In this document: positions 27,566-35,184 of the stretch, in pieces
Position numbering within the stretch: the first letter of the stretch is position 1
Layout of the letters: every line of letters starts with the position of its first letter
From: Verrucomicrobiia bacterium
GTDB taxonomy: Bacteria; Verrucomicrobiota; Verrucomicrobiia; Limisphaerales; JADLHS01
Assembly: GCA_026125285.1 (NCBI GenBank)
Contig: JAHCLO010000007.1
Coordinates: forward strand, 62,001 to 126,000
Direction: 5' to 3'
Length of the DNA: 64,000 bases
Program-made: the position numbers and the translations under genes
Notes under the pieces: generated by a model
Database searches by the model: none
Seen by the model: only the letters and a program-made list of their open reading frames with translations
Told to the model about the DNA's origin: nothing

Positions 27566-28087
27566 TCAGGAAAAGGATTGCTCAATGGTTTTCATCGGTA
27601 GAAATAGTCGGTGGGTTTGGCCAAGGACGGGCACGAAGCCAAATTTCAGATAGAATCGTTCAGCGGAATCATCCTTGGCCTCCACTATGACCGCGAACGC
27701 CGCGGTGGTTTCGCTACCTCGCAAGGCGCGGCGCAAGGCGTCGCCCAGAAGAAACTCGCCCACACCACGCCCGCGGTGATTCCAATCAACCGCCAGCCGC
27801 CCCAGCAGCGTCGCGGGAATTTGGTGATACCGCGGCAGCTTCCTGACCAGTGCCGCGGGCAATTCGGCCAACTCAATCCCGGCATTCGACAGCGTGTAAT
27901 AACCGGCGATGCGGTCATCGGGGCGATGCATCAAGACATAAGGGGAGGCGACACGCCGCCGCGCATCCTGCCCCACCTGAAGTCGGAAGTAGCGGTCCAG
28001 CGCCGCCACGCCACAGCGAAACCGTGCTCGGTCATGCCGTTCAGCCAGCGGCTCGACGAAATACGCTTGGGCAGATTCCGGACTCAC
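27566..28087 (-). CDS. GNAT-family toxin (TacT-like)
   Basis: A 173-residue GCN5-type acetyltransferase of the kind paired with DUF1778 antitoxins. Features: FRCGVAALDRYF near the N-terminus, RIAGYYTLSNAGIEL, the acetyl-CoA loop WNHRGRGVGEFLLGDALR and FYLKFGFVPV near the end. Known members acetylate aminoacyl-tRNA and block translation. The start is GTG at 28087, overlapping the antitoxin stop by GTGA, so the pair is translationally coupled. It is placed two bases before ruvX. Confidence 0.9.
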   Translation of the reverse strand: MSPESAQAYFVEPLAERHDRARFRCGVAALDRYFRLQVGQDARRRVASPYVLMHRPDDRIAGYYTLSNAGIELAELPAALVRKLPRYHQIPATLLGRLAVDWNHRGRGVGEFLLGDALRRALRGSETTAAFAVIVEAKDDSAERFYLKFGFVPVLGQTHRLFLPMKTIEQSFS

Positions 28088-28413
28088 CGTCCGTTTTCCT
28101 GGGGCTGCCGGGCCACGGCTTGGAGGTAACGGCGCGCTACTGTCTTGAGCCGGGCGTTCGGCTTGGGCGGACGCAGCAGCGCATTGGCAAACTGGAGGGA
28201 AGCCTCGCGGTTGAGACGGATGCTCTTGTGCTGTTCGATCGTTTGCACGGCGGCGTCGTGGGCGCTGTTGATAAGAAAATCACTGAGCGTGACGCCGCGC
28301 ATCGTGGCCGCGTCCAGTAGCAGCTCCTTCAACTCAGGCGAGACGCGGGCTTCCAAGCGGTCATAGCGAGGACGGGCGGTTTTTCGATTGGCCACGGACA
28401 CAGCGGTCTTCAT
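28084..28413 (-). CDS. DUF1778 antitoxin (TacA-like, ribbon-helix-helix)
   Basis: From ATG at 28413 the 109-residue protein has a ribbon-helix-helix domain (about 18-65: RLEARVSPELKELLLDAA, TLSDFLINSA) and a C-terminal toxin-neutralising tail ending NARLKTVARRYLQAVA. DUF1778 antitoxins bind their own promoter and the GNAT toxin. The frame is open further upstream, but that part reads through a ruvX 5' remnant and is not a real N-terminus. A 51-base leader separates the start from the remnant and presumably holds the promoter/operator. Confidence 0.88.
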   Translation of the reverse strand: MKTAVSVANRKTARPRYDRLEARVSPELKELLLDAATMRGVTLSDFLINSAHDAAVQTIEQHKSIRLNREASLQFANALLRPPKPNARLKTVARRYLQAVARQPQENGR

Positions 28414-28464
28414 GGTGAGACTCTCCGGCAAATTGCCGGGTGGGTCAAGAAGGGAGAATTGCAG

Positions 28465-28506
28465 ACCGACACGTTTCGTCCCGTGGTCAAGCGCGAGGAT
28501 GCGCAG
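28465..28506 (-). pseudogene. ruvX 5'-end remnant (14 codons)
   Basis: These 42 bases encode LRILALDHGTKRVG, the same residues as the start of ruvX at 27563 except that ATG is now CTG. Compared with ruvX, 34 of 42 bases match; all seven internal differences are at third codon positions and silent. The fragment therefore derives from a formerly functional ruvX gene that diverged under purifying selection. It lies just upstream of the toxin-antitoxin genes and inside the end of the CdiI-like gene, in another frame. Confidence 0.85.
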
Positions 28507-28942
28507 AGCTGGCCAGATAATTTGCCAGGGATTGAAGACTGGTTTCCCACTCCGATACTCTGAACCCGTCCTCGTTGACGGTGTTCCTCGGTGGTATTTC
28601 AACCAAATGCTCTTCTTCGTCAAACTTGGGCGATTTGCCAGTTGCAATCAAAACCTTGTCTTGGATGAAAACGCGGTGCCCTTCGCGGTAAAGTATCCAT
28701 GCCCGCCGATAATCCTTAACTGTGGGGGAGGTCATCCATGTCATCAGCCCAACCGTGTTTGCACCTAGAACCAGTCGTTTAACGGCTTCGCGCCACTTTC
28801 GCTGAAACGTTGCCTTATCCCAATAATTCAGCGTGATTTGAAATCGCTCTACAAATTGATCAATCTGGATACAGCCGATGGCCGTTTGTTCCTCGTCGGA
28901 CTTTTGATCCGTAATCCAAATGGCGAAATGACTTGTCTTCAT
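28487..28942 (-). CDS. CdiI-like immunity protein, orphan
   Basis: A 151-residue soluble protein resembling contact-dependent inhibition immunity proteins: FAIWITDQKSDEEQTAIG, QITLNYWDKATFQRKWREA, then the strand-rich AWILYREGHRVFIQDKVLI and NEDGFRVSEWETSL near the end. This similarity is from memory of the family and is moderate. No CdiA or Rhs toxin gene is nearby, so it is an orphan. Its DNA is visibly AT-richer than its surroundings. The last eight residues (ASSAHPRA) are encoded partly by the ruvX remnant, so the original 3' end was probably replaced. It starts 16 bases after hemL. Confidence 0.55.
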   Translation of the reverse strand: MKTSHFAIWITDQKSDEEQTAIGCIQIDQFVERFQITLNYWDKATFQRKWREAVKRLVLGANTVGLMTWMTSPTVKDYRRAWILYREGHRVFIQDKVLIATGKSPKFDEEEHLVEIPPRNTVNEDGFRVSEWETSLQSLANYLASSAHPRA

Positions 28943-28958
28943 TAAGACGATTTGAGAG

Positions 28959-30344
28959 TCAAAGTTGCCTCATCACCTTCGCCGCCGCGCTCACCGTATT
29001 CTCAATGTCCGCTTCGCTATGTGCGGTGGAAAGGAAATCCGCCTCAAATTGCGACGGAGCGAGATACACGCCCCCCTCCAACATGCCGTGGAAGAACTTC
29101 TTGAACCGCTCGCGGTCGGACTTCATCGCGTCGGCCAGATTCCAGACCGGGTCACTGGTGAAATAGCCGCAAAACATCGAGCCGCAGCGGTTGAACGTGA
29201 CGGGCACGCCGGCGGATTTGGCGGCGTCCTTCATGCCGGTCTCCAGTTGGGCGCCGAGTTCTTCGAGAAGTTTGTATTTTGAACCGCCCTCACCCTGAAC
29301 CCTTCGCTCGTAGCAGAGGGCCGGGGTGAGGGCCGGGGTGAGGGCCGGGGTGAGGGCCGGGGTGAGGGCCGGGGTGAGGGCCGGGCCGCACAACTCCTCA
29401 AGATTTGCAATCCCCGCCGCCATCGCGAGTGGATTGCCGCTCAAGGTGCCGGCCTGATACACCGGCCCGAGCGGCGCCAGGTAATCCATGATGTCGGCGC
29501 GCCCGCCGAACGCACCGACCGGCAATCCACCGCCGATGATCTTGCCCAGACACGTCAAATCCGGTTTGATGCCGAAACGTTCCTGCGCGCCGCCCGGGGC
29601 GAGCCGGAAGCCGGTCATCACTTCGTCGAAGATCAGCAACGCGCCGTTTTCCTCCGTGATCTGGCGCAAGAACTCCAACCAGCCCGGCTTGGGCACGAAG
29701 AGGCCCGCGTTGCCCGCCACCGGCTCGACGATGATGCACGCGATTTCGTTGCGGTTGGCGGCAATGGCGGATTTCAGTGGCTCGGTTTCATTGTAAGGCA
29801 GCACCAGGGTGTGTTTCGCAAAATCCGCGGGCACGCCGGCGCTGTCGGGATTGCCGAATGTGAGCGCGCCGCTGCCGGCCTTGACGAGCAGTGAATCCGC
29901 ATGGCCATGATAGCAGCCGTCGAACTTGATGATCTTGTCGCGCTTGGTGAAGCCGCGTGCCAGGCGGATGGCGCTCATGCAAGCCTCCGTGCCGGAGTTG
30001 GTCATCCGCACCTTCTGCACACTGGGCACGAGCGAGCATATCAGTTTCGCCATCGTGACTTCCGCCGGGTTCGGGATGCCAAAACTCGTGCCGTGATCCG
30101 CAGCCGCTTTGACGGCCGCGATGATCTTGAGATGCGCGTGCCCGAGAATGGCCGGTCCCCACGTGCCGACGTAATCAATCAACTCGTTGCCGTCCACGTC
30201 CCACACGCGGCAGCCGCTGACTCGATTGACGAAAAACGGTTTGCCACCCACCGCGCGGAAGGCGCGCACGGGCGAATTCACGCCGCCCGGAATGTAATTG
30301 AGCGCTTCGGCAAACAAAGCTTCAGACTTGGAACGCGAAATCAT
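28959..30344 (-). CDS. hemL: Glutamate-1-semialdehyde 2,1-aminomutase with REP-derived insert
   Basis: HemL makes 5-aminolevulinate for heme in the C5 pathway. The PLP lysine is in [17 protein letters not shown], and [19 protein letters not shown] and [15 protein letters not shown] are hallmarks. The protein is 461 residues, about 32-35 longer than the usual 426-430. The excess is one block, CGP followed by five ALTP units, then [16 protein letters not shown], in a loop between two helices; it is encoded by the REP-like repeat at 29285-29389. All catalytic parts are intact and the frame is kept, so the enzyme is probably functional. Start ATG at 30344. Confidence 0.95.
   Translation of the reverse strand: MISRSKSEALFAEALNYIPGGVNSPVRAFRAVGGKPFFVNRVSGCRVWDVDGNELIDYVGTWGPAILGHAHLKIIAAVKAAADHGTSFGIPNPAEVTMAKLICSLVPSVQKVRMTNSGTEACMSAIRLARGFTKRDKIIKFDGCYHGHADSLLVKAGSGALTFGNPDSAGVPADFAKHTLVLPYNETEPLKSAIAANRNEIACIIVEPVAGNAGLFVPKPGWLEFLRQITEENGALLIFDEVMTGFRLAPGGAQERFGIKPDLTCLGKIIGGGLPVGAFGGRADIMDYLAPLGPVYQAGTLSGNPLAMAAGIANLEELCGPALTPALTPALTPALTPALTPALCYERRVQGEGGSKYKLLEELGAQLETGMKDAAKSAGVPVTFNRCGSMFCGYFTSDPVWNLADAMKSDRERFKKFFHGMLEGGVYLAPSQFEADFLSTAHSEADIENTVSAAAKVMRQL
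29285..29389. repeat. REP-like element with five 12-bp tandem units inside hemL
   Basis: On the + strand a REP-like unit (GCCCTCACCCTGAACCCTTC to CAGAGGG) is followed by five perfect copies of CCGGGGTGAGGG (29321-29380) and a partial one. The unit belongs to the same family as the pairs at 6828-7026 and 12226-12388. The 12-base period keeps hemL in frame, each unit adding Ala-Leu-Thr-Pro. Confidence 0.92.
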
Positions 30345-30395
30345 GATCCGAATTGTTGAAGCGTGACTGGCGGGTGTCGAGCGAAGAAACCAGGA

Positions 30396-30923
30396 CTATT
30401 GCCGCTTGAAGAACGTCTCCGCCAGCGAGCCGCGTTCCGTACGCACCACCGCGCCGGTGCTGACGTTGTGCCGCTGAAACCAACCCTGGCTGGTCTCCAA
30501 CGCGAATCGCACATTGGTGGCAGTCGAGAAGACGGAGTTGGTGTTGTGCGGTTGAAGTTCGTGGATTTCCAGGATGACACCGTCGGTGTCGAGGTAGGCA
30601 ATCGAGAGCGGGATGAGGCAGTTTTTCATCCAGTAACTGGCCTGCCGCGGTGTTGGATGCACGAAGAGCATGGCTTCGTTCTCGGCAATGTTCGTGCGCC
30701 ACATCATGCCGGTCATTTGCTGTTCGCCGGTCAACGCCATTTCGGTGATCAACTCCTCCGCGCCCAGCCATAGCTTGATCGTGGGCAGTTTGGGCTGGGC
30801 CTGTTTGGGTAACCGGTCCTCGATCGTGACGGGCGGCGGGGGCGCCGGAGGCGATTTCTTGTTGCAGCCGTTGAACAGGCTCATGGCAATGAACAGACAG
30901 CCGAGGATTTTCACGGACTTCAT
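30396..30923 (-). CDS. DUF192 lipoprotein
   Basis: The 175-residue protein starts with a lipoprotein signal (ILGCLFIAMSLFNGC, lipobox Cys20) followed by a proline-rich linker and a DUF192 domain: LTGEQQMTGMMWRT, MLFVHPTPRQASYWMKNCLIPLSIAYLD and later FALETSQGWFQRHNV. DUF192 proteins are small periplasmic or extracellular beta proteins of unknown function. The gene lies between the acyltransferase and hemL, all on the minus strand. Confidence 0.9.
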   Translation of the reverse strand: MKSVKILGCLFIAMSLFNGCNKKSPPAPPPPVTIEDRLPKQAQPKLPTIKLWLGAEELITEMALTGEQQMTGMMWRTNIAENEAMLFVHPTPRQASYWMKNCLIPLSIAYLDTDGVILEIHELQPHNTNSVFSTATNVRFALETSQGWFQRHNVSTGAVVRTERGSLAETFFKRQ

Positions 30924-30939
30924 TTAGACCTGAGAGTGC

Positions 30940-32169
30940 CTAGAATTTCACGAACCAATTTTTCCGATACATGACATGCGCGACGCCATACAGCAGCAGG
31001 ACGAACATCAAGGCCCACAGCAATGACGCATTCATGGGACTGGCCAGCGGGACAAACAGATTTTGGTACAGGAAAGTTTTTAACGCCACGGATTTGTCCG
31101 CGCCCGCGGGGATTTTTATTTCCACCAGCAAACGCCCCAGCACGCCGGCCAGCACGAACACCGTGATAGCGTTCATGCCGTAAATGGCGAACGGCTTGAC
31201 CAGCGTGCGGCAGCCCTTCACGTCTATGAACCAGTAACAAACGCCGAAACAAACCATCGCCAGTCCCGCCATGAATACCGCGTAAGAACTCGTCCAAAGG
31301 CTCTTGTTGATGGGCAGGGCGAGATTGAGCAGTTCACCGAGCCACATGAGCAGCGCCCCAATGACCATGAGCCAGGCGGTTTTCTCGGATTGGCTTCGCG
31401 GCGCGCGCAGCAAGTGTCCGGTCAGAATGCCGAACAGGCAGGTGGCAATCGCCGGCAGCGTGCTTACGATCCCTTCCGGATCCCAGGTTTTGGTGGTCCG
31501 CCACACATGCGTGCCGATGACGGGGCCGTTGAGCACGAGATTATCCATGTAGTTCGAGAAATTGTGACCCTTCTCGAACAGGCCATGGATGTATCGTGTT
31601 TCCCCATGCACGTTCACTGGAAACGGCGCAAAGGCCATGATCAGCCAGTAAACCGCGAGCAACCCAACGGTCCAGAGAATCTGCCCGCGCAGGTTGGTGC
31701 GGAGAAAAATCACTGTGGCGATGAAATAGCAGACTGCGATGCGCTGTAACACACCTGGCAGTCGGACGTTGGTGAGGTAGTGATGCAGCCAGTCGCCCAA
31801 GCCCAATCGCACTATTGAACCGTCAATAAAGTAGCTGAACGAGTTCAGAAACAATCCCAGTCCGAAAATGATGATTGCCCGACGCAGGGCGTGCTGAAGC
31901 AGTTCCCGGCGCCCCTGGCCCTGTTCGAGCCGGCGCGACGTGGAGAGTGGAATCGCCACGCCGACGATCCATAAGAAGAAAGGGAAGATGACATCGGTAA
32001 AAGTCCAGCCGTGCCAGTCCGCATGCAACAGCGGTGGATACGCCGCGCTCCAGTTGCCTGGATTGTTCACGAGCATCATCGCTGCGATGGTCAGGCCGCG
32101 GAACACATCCAGCGACATCAATCGCCCGCGGGCGGGCGTGTTCAACTGGGGTGCGGCGGGGTCGCTCAT
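30940..32169 (-). CDS. HGSNAT-like membrane acyltransferase (COG4299)
   Basis: A 409-residue polytopic membrane protein starting at ATG 32169. The N-terminal RLMSLDVFRGLTIAAMMLVNNPGNW and FTDVIFPFFLWIVGVAIPLS are hallmarks of the family that includes human heparan-alpha-glucosaminide N-acetyltransferase. About 11 hydrophobic helices follow. The family is predicted to move an acetyl group from cytosolic acetyl-CoA to an outside sugar, but bacterial substrates are mostly unknown. A longer frame from 32238 overlaps the end of ftsY and lacks membrane-protein character. Confidence 0.87.
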   Translation of the reverse strand: MSDPAAPQLNTPARGRLMSLDVFRGLTIAAMMLVNNPGNWSAAYPPLLHADWHGWTFTDVIFPFFLWIVGVAIPLSTSRRLEQGQGRRELLQHALRRAIIIFGLGLFLNSFSYFIDGSIVRLGLGDWLHHYLTNVRLPGVLQRIAVCYFIATVIFLRTNLRGQILWTVGLLAVYWLIMAFAPFPVNVHGETRYIHGLFEKGHNFSNYMDNLVLNGPVIGTHVWRTTKTWDPEGIVSTLPAIATCLFGILTGHLLRAPRSQSEKTAWLMVIGALLMWLGELLNLALPINKSLWTSSYAVFMAGLAMVCFGVCYWFIDVKGCRTLVKPFAIYGMNAITVFVLAGVLGRLLVEIKIPAGADKSVALKTFLYQNLFVPLASPMNASLLWALMFVLLLYGVAHVMYRKNWFVKF

Positions 32170-32227
32170 GCCCGCGACGCTAAAGCGAACCAGGCGGAAA
32201 GGGAATTCTTTTCCCTCCGTTAGAGCT

Positions 32228-33139
32228 TCATTCCTCAAACAACGCCTGCGCGAATTGTCTGGCGTCGAACGGCTGCAAATCGTCCGGTTGCTCGCCGAGG
32301 CCGACGAATTTGATGGGCAGGCCGAGTTCCTTCTGAATCGCCACCACCATGCCGCCTTTGCTGGTACCGTCGAGCTTGGTCACGATGAGGCCGGTGAGCG
32401 GGACGGCTTTGTTGAATTCGCGCGCCTGGGTAAGCGCGTTCATCCCGGTGCTGCCGTCGAGCACGAGCAGGACTTCATGCGGCGCGCCAGGCAACTGCTT
32501 ACCGATGACGCGGTGCAGCTTGTGCAACTCCTGCATGAGGTTGTGTTTGGTGTGCAGGCGGCCGGCGGTATCAATGAAGAGGTAATCCGCTCTGCGCGCC
32601 TGCGCGGCGGTGACAGCGTCATGCGCCACGGAAGCGGCGTCCGAGCCGTACGCGCTCGCGATGACTTCGACCTTGAGGCGCGTGCCCCAGAGTTTGAGTT
32701 GTTCGATGGCGGCAGCGCGGAACGTGTCACAGGCCGCCAGCAACGCGGTTTGACCGCGCGACTGAATGAGGTGGGCGAGCTTGGCGCTGGTGGTGGTTTT
32801 GCCAGTACCATTGACGCCAACGATTGAGACGACCGTTGGACCGCTCGGTGCTTTGAGCAAATCCGGTTTGTTAGACGAGAGGTTCTTTTCCACTTCGGCT
32901 TGCGCGACGACGAATACGTCGTGGCCAGTGGTGCCCTGGGATTCGTAGGCTTTTTTCACCGCATCCACGATTTGCCGGGTCACAGCCATGCCGAGGTCGG
33001 CGGCAATCAGCGCTTGTTCCAGTTCTTCGAGCGATTCGCCGGTGAGCTTGGGCGAGCGCGTGACGATGCGTTTGATTTCATGAACCAGTTTGTTGTGCGT
33101 CTTGGCCAGGCCGGCCTTGAACTTGGAGAAGAAGCCCAT
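32228..33139 (-). CDS. ftsY: Signal recognition particle receptor FtsY
   Basis: The 303-residue protein has the N-domain helix bundle (about 1-95) and the SRP-type GTPase G domain: P-loop VNGTGKTTTSAKLAHL, CDTFRAAAIEQL, FIDTAGRLHTKHNLMQEL, VTKLDGTSKGG and the closing GLGEQPDDLQPFD. It has no acidic A domain before the N domain, so it is a short form. FtsY docks ribosome-SRP complexes at the membrane, which fits the nearby yidC, yidD and jag genes. Confidence 0.96.
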   Translation of the reverse strand: MGFFSKFKAGLAKTHNKLVHEIKRIVTRSPKLTGESLEELEQALIAADLGMAVTRQIVDAVKKAYESQGTTGHDVFVVAQAEVEKNLSSNKPDLLKAPSGPTVVSIVGVNGTGKTTTSAKLAHLIQSRGQTALLAACDTFRAAAIEQLKLWGTRLKVEVIASAYGSDAASVAHDAVTAAQARRADYLFIDTAGRLHTKHNLMQELHKLHRVIGKQLPGAPHEVLLVLDGSTGMNALTQAREFNKAVPLTGLIVTKLDGTSKGGMVVAIQKELGLPIKFVGLGEQPDDLQPFDARQFAQALFEE

Positions 33140-33210
33140 GAGTGCGAAGCAGAATGTGGAATTTGAGATTTGGTATGAGGATGGACGCCCCGGGTCACGC
33201 TGGACAAAGG

Positions 33211-34038
33211 CTATCCCCGTGCCACCGCATCCCTGGCGGCTCGGAGTTTTTCGACGTGCGTGTATGGTAGTCTGACCGTGCCAATCAGCGGTTTGCCTTT
33301 GCTCATTCCGTGGCAGTCAGAACCACCGGTGACGAGCAGACGGTATTGGTCGGCAATTTCGAGATACCGCTCCGCGGCGTGTGTGGAGTGTTTGGTATGA
33401 AAGCACTCAATACCGTCCAAACCGGCATCCACCAACGCGGGAATGACGTCGTCGGACCGGTTAAGACCAGGATGCGCCAGCACGGCCAGTCCGCCAGCTT
33501 GGTGGATGAGTTCAATGCCTTCGCAGGCGGACATTTTCATCTTGGGCACCCACGCGGGACGGTTCTTCTTCAAGTAGCGCTCGAACGCCTCGTCCAGCGA
33601 GCCGCACAAGCCGGCCTTGACCATGGCCCGGGCGACGTGGGGGCGGCCCGGGGAACGGCAGTTGGCGAGGGCGAACACGGCGTCCGCCGCCAGCGGAATG
33701 CGCAGTTGGTTCAGCCGCGCCACCATTTCGCGGATACGATTCTGACGCACGGCCTGGAATTTGGATATTTCGGCAAGGAGCGTGGTGTTCCCCGTGTCGA
33801 GGAAATAGCCCAGAATATGGAGTTCAGCGCCCTTTTGCTCGGCGGTCAACTCCGCACCGGGAATGAACTCGATGTCCGCCGCCTGGCACGCCGCCGCCAT
33901 GCGGGCGCAGCCTTCCACGGTATCGTGATCGGTCAGGGCCAGCGCCGCAAAGCCGAACCGCACGCCGTTGGCCACCACTTCCTCCGGGGAATAAGTGCCG
34001 TCGGAAAAATGCGTGTGGAGATGGAGGTCGGCGTACAT
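33211..34038 (-). CDS. PHP-domain phosphoesterase (RNase AM/YciV-like)
   Basis: A 275-residue PHP-family metal-dependent phosphoesterase. Motif I DLHLHTHFSDGTYSPEE, motif II ALTDHDTVEGC, the insert IEFIPGAELTAE, motif III VLAHPGLN and motif IV GSDCHGMSKG give the expected His/Asp metal ligands. E. coli RNase AM (YciV) of this family trims the 5' ends of rRNA and other short RNAs; that activity is a reasonable guess. It lies between nusB and ftsY on the same strand. Confidence 0.9.
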   Translation of the reverse strand: MYADLHLHTHFSDGTYSPEEVVANGVRFGFAALALTDHDTVEGCARMAAACQAADIEFIPGAELTAEQKGAELHILGYFLDTGNTTLLAEISKFQAVRQNRIREMVARLNQLRIPLAADAVFALANCRSPGRPHVARAMVKAGLCGSLDEAFERYLKKNRPAWVPKMKMSACEGIELIHQAGGLAVLAHPGLNRSDDVIPALVDAGLDGIECFHTKHSTHAAERYLEIADQYRLLVTGGSDCHGMSKGKPLIGTVRLPYTHVEKLRAARDAVARG

Positions 34039-34076
34039 GGTTCAACTGCGGAGGGCACGGTGCGTCGGGTGGAGGT

Positions 34077-34577
34077 TCATTTCACGATCCTCGCGGGGCG
34101 CATGAGTTCGCCCTTTACTTTGTCCAGGACGCCGTTGACAAACTTGCCGCTGTCCTGGGTGGAGAATTTCTTGGCGATGTCCACGGCTTCGTTGATGCTG
34201 ACCACGGGCGGGATGTCCTCGCGGTACAACATTTCGTACAAGGCCAGTCGCAGGACGTTGCGATCCACGGCGGCGATCCGATGGAGTTCCCAATTCTTGA
34301 CGTGTTTGGTGATGTGCGCGTCAATTTCATCGCGATGCTGGACCGCGCCGCGGATCAACGGTTCGGCGAACAGGCGCATCTCGGCCTCGGCGGTGGAGAG
34401 CGGCGGCAACTCGAGGGGTTGTCCCCAAGTGGCCGGACCTTTGTCCTCGGCGATGGCGGCGGCACGTTGGCTATCCCAAAATTCCGTAAGCGCGCCATCC
34501 AAATCCGCTGGCGGATTGAGATCGTGCTGAAACAGGAATTGCACCGCGCGCTCGCGGGCCTCGCGTCGTTTGCCCAT
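34077..34577 (-). CDS. nusB: Transcription antitermination factor NusB
   Basis: NusB with NusE binds boxA RNA in rRNA operons. The 166-residue protein starts GKRREARERAVQFLFQHDL and ends with the conserved LALYEMLYREDIPPVVSINEAVDIAKKF split as RLALYEMLYRED and SINEAVDIAKKFS, then GKFVNGVLDKV. It is about 25 residues longer than E. coli NusB because of a Pro/Glu-rich stretch near residues 45-65. Confidence 0.95.
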   Translation of the reverse strand: MGKRREARERAVQFLFQHDLNPPADLDGALTEFWDSQRAAAIAEDKGPATWGQPLELPPLSTAEAEMRLFAEPLIRGAVQHRDEIDAHITKHVKNWELHRIAAVDRNVLRLALYEMLYREDIPPVVSINEAVDIAKKFSTQDSGKFVNGVLDKVKGELMRPARIVK

Positions 34578-34676
34578 AATTCACCGCTACCATGCCGGAA
34601 AAAACGCGGGGGCGAAATCAAAAACTTCGCCGGCCAGGGGCAGTGCGAGCAACACCGGCGAACCTCGGGCGGGAAC

Positions 34677-35126
34677 TCAGTGTTTGGGCCGGAGCAGGAT
34701 GGCCTTTTTGTCCGTGCCTTCGACTTCCACGCTGTGCGTTTCGATGTCGGGATCTTCCTTGAGTGCCTGATGCACGATGCGGCGGTCAAACGCGCTCAAC
34801 GGCTCCAACTCAACCACGTCGCCCCAGCGACGGACTTTATCGGCGGCCTCCTTTGCCTTCTTCACCAGCGCCTCGCGCGCCTGCGCCCGATACCCGCCCA
34901 CGTCCACCAGGACTTTGGGCGAGCTGCTGTCCTGCTGGAAGAGCAGGCGGTTGGTGACGTACTGCAGATCGGCCAGGGTCTGGCCCTGGCGGCCAATCAA
35001 GCGACCGGACTCCTCGGTCTTCACATCAAGCAGGATGCCTTCTTCCATGACGTGTTCCTCGACCGTGGTGGGGAAGCCGAGCAATTCGAGCAGTTTTTCC
35101 AGCGTGGCTTTCGGTTGAGCAGGCAT
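34677..35126 (-). CDS. khpB: KhpB/Jag RNA-binding protein
   Basis: The 149-residue protein has a KH-like domain (ESGRLIGRQGQTLADLQYVTN region, split GRLIGRQGQTLADLQ) and a C-terminal R3H domain (FDRRIVHQALKED, ETHSVEVEG). The long N-terminal Jag domain present in Firmicutes is absent. It follows yidC by 58 bases, the standard place for jag in the rpmH-rnpA-yidD-yidC-jag block. Its partners are small or messenger RNAs. Confidence 0.92.
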   Translation of the reverse strand: MPAQPKATLEKLLELLGFPTTVEEHVMEEGILLDVKTEESGRLIGRQGQTLADLQYVTNRLLFQQDSSSPKVLVDVGGYRAQAREALVKKAKEAADKVRRWGDVVELEPLSAFDRRIVHQALKEDPDIETHSVEVEGTDKKAILLRPKH

Positions 35127-35184
35127 AAGGGAAGTGAGTTGTGGTTTCTTGCTGTCGGTTGATAGCCGTCACACTGTGCGGCGC

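Noticed and set aside
29321..29380. Short regular repeats resembling a CRISPR array
   Set aside because: The units are contiguous 12-mers without spacers and lie in frame inside hemL.
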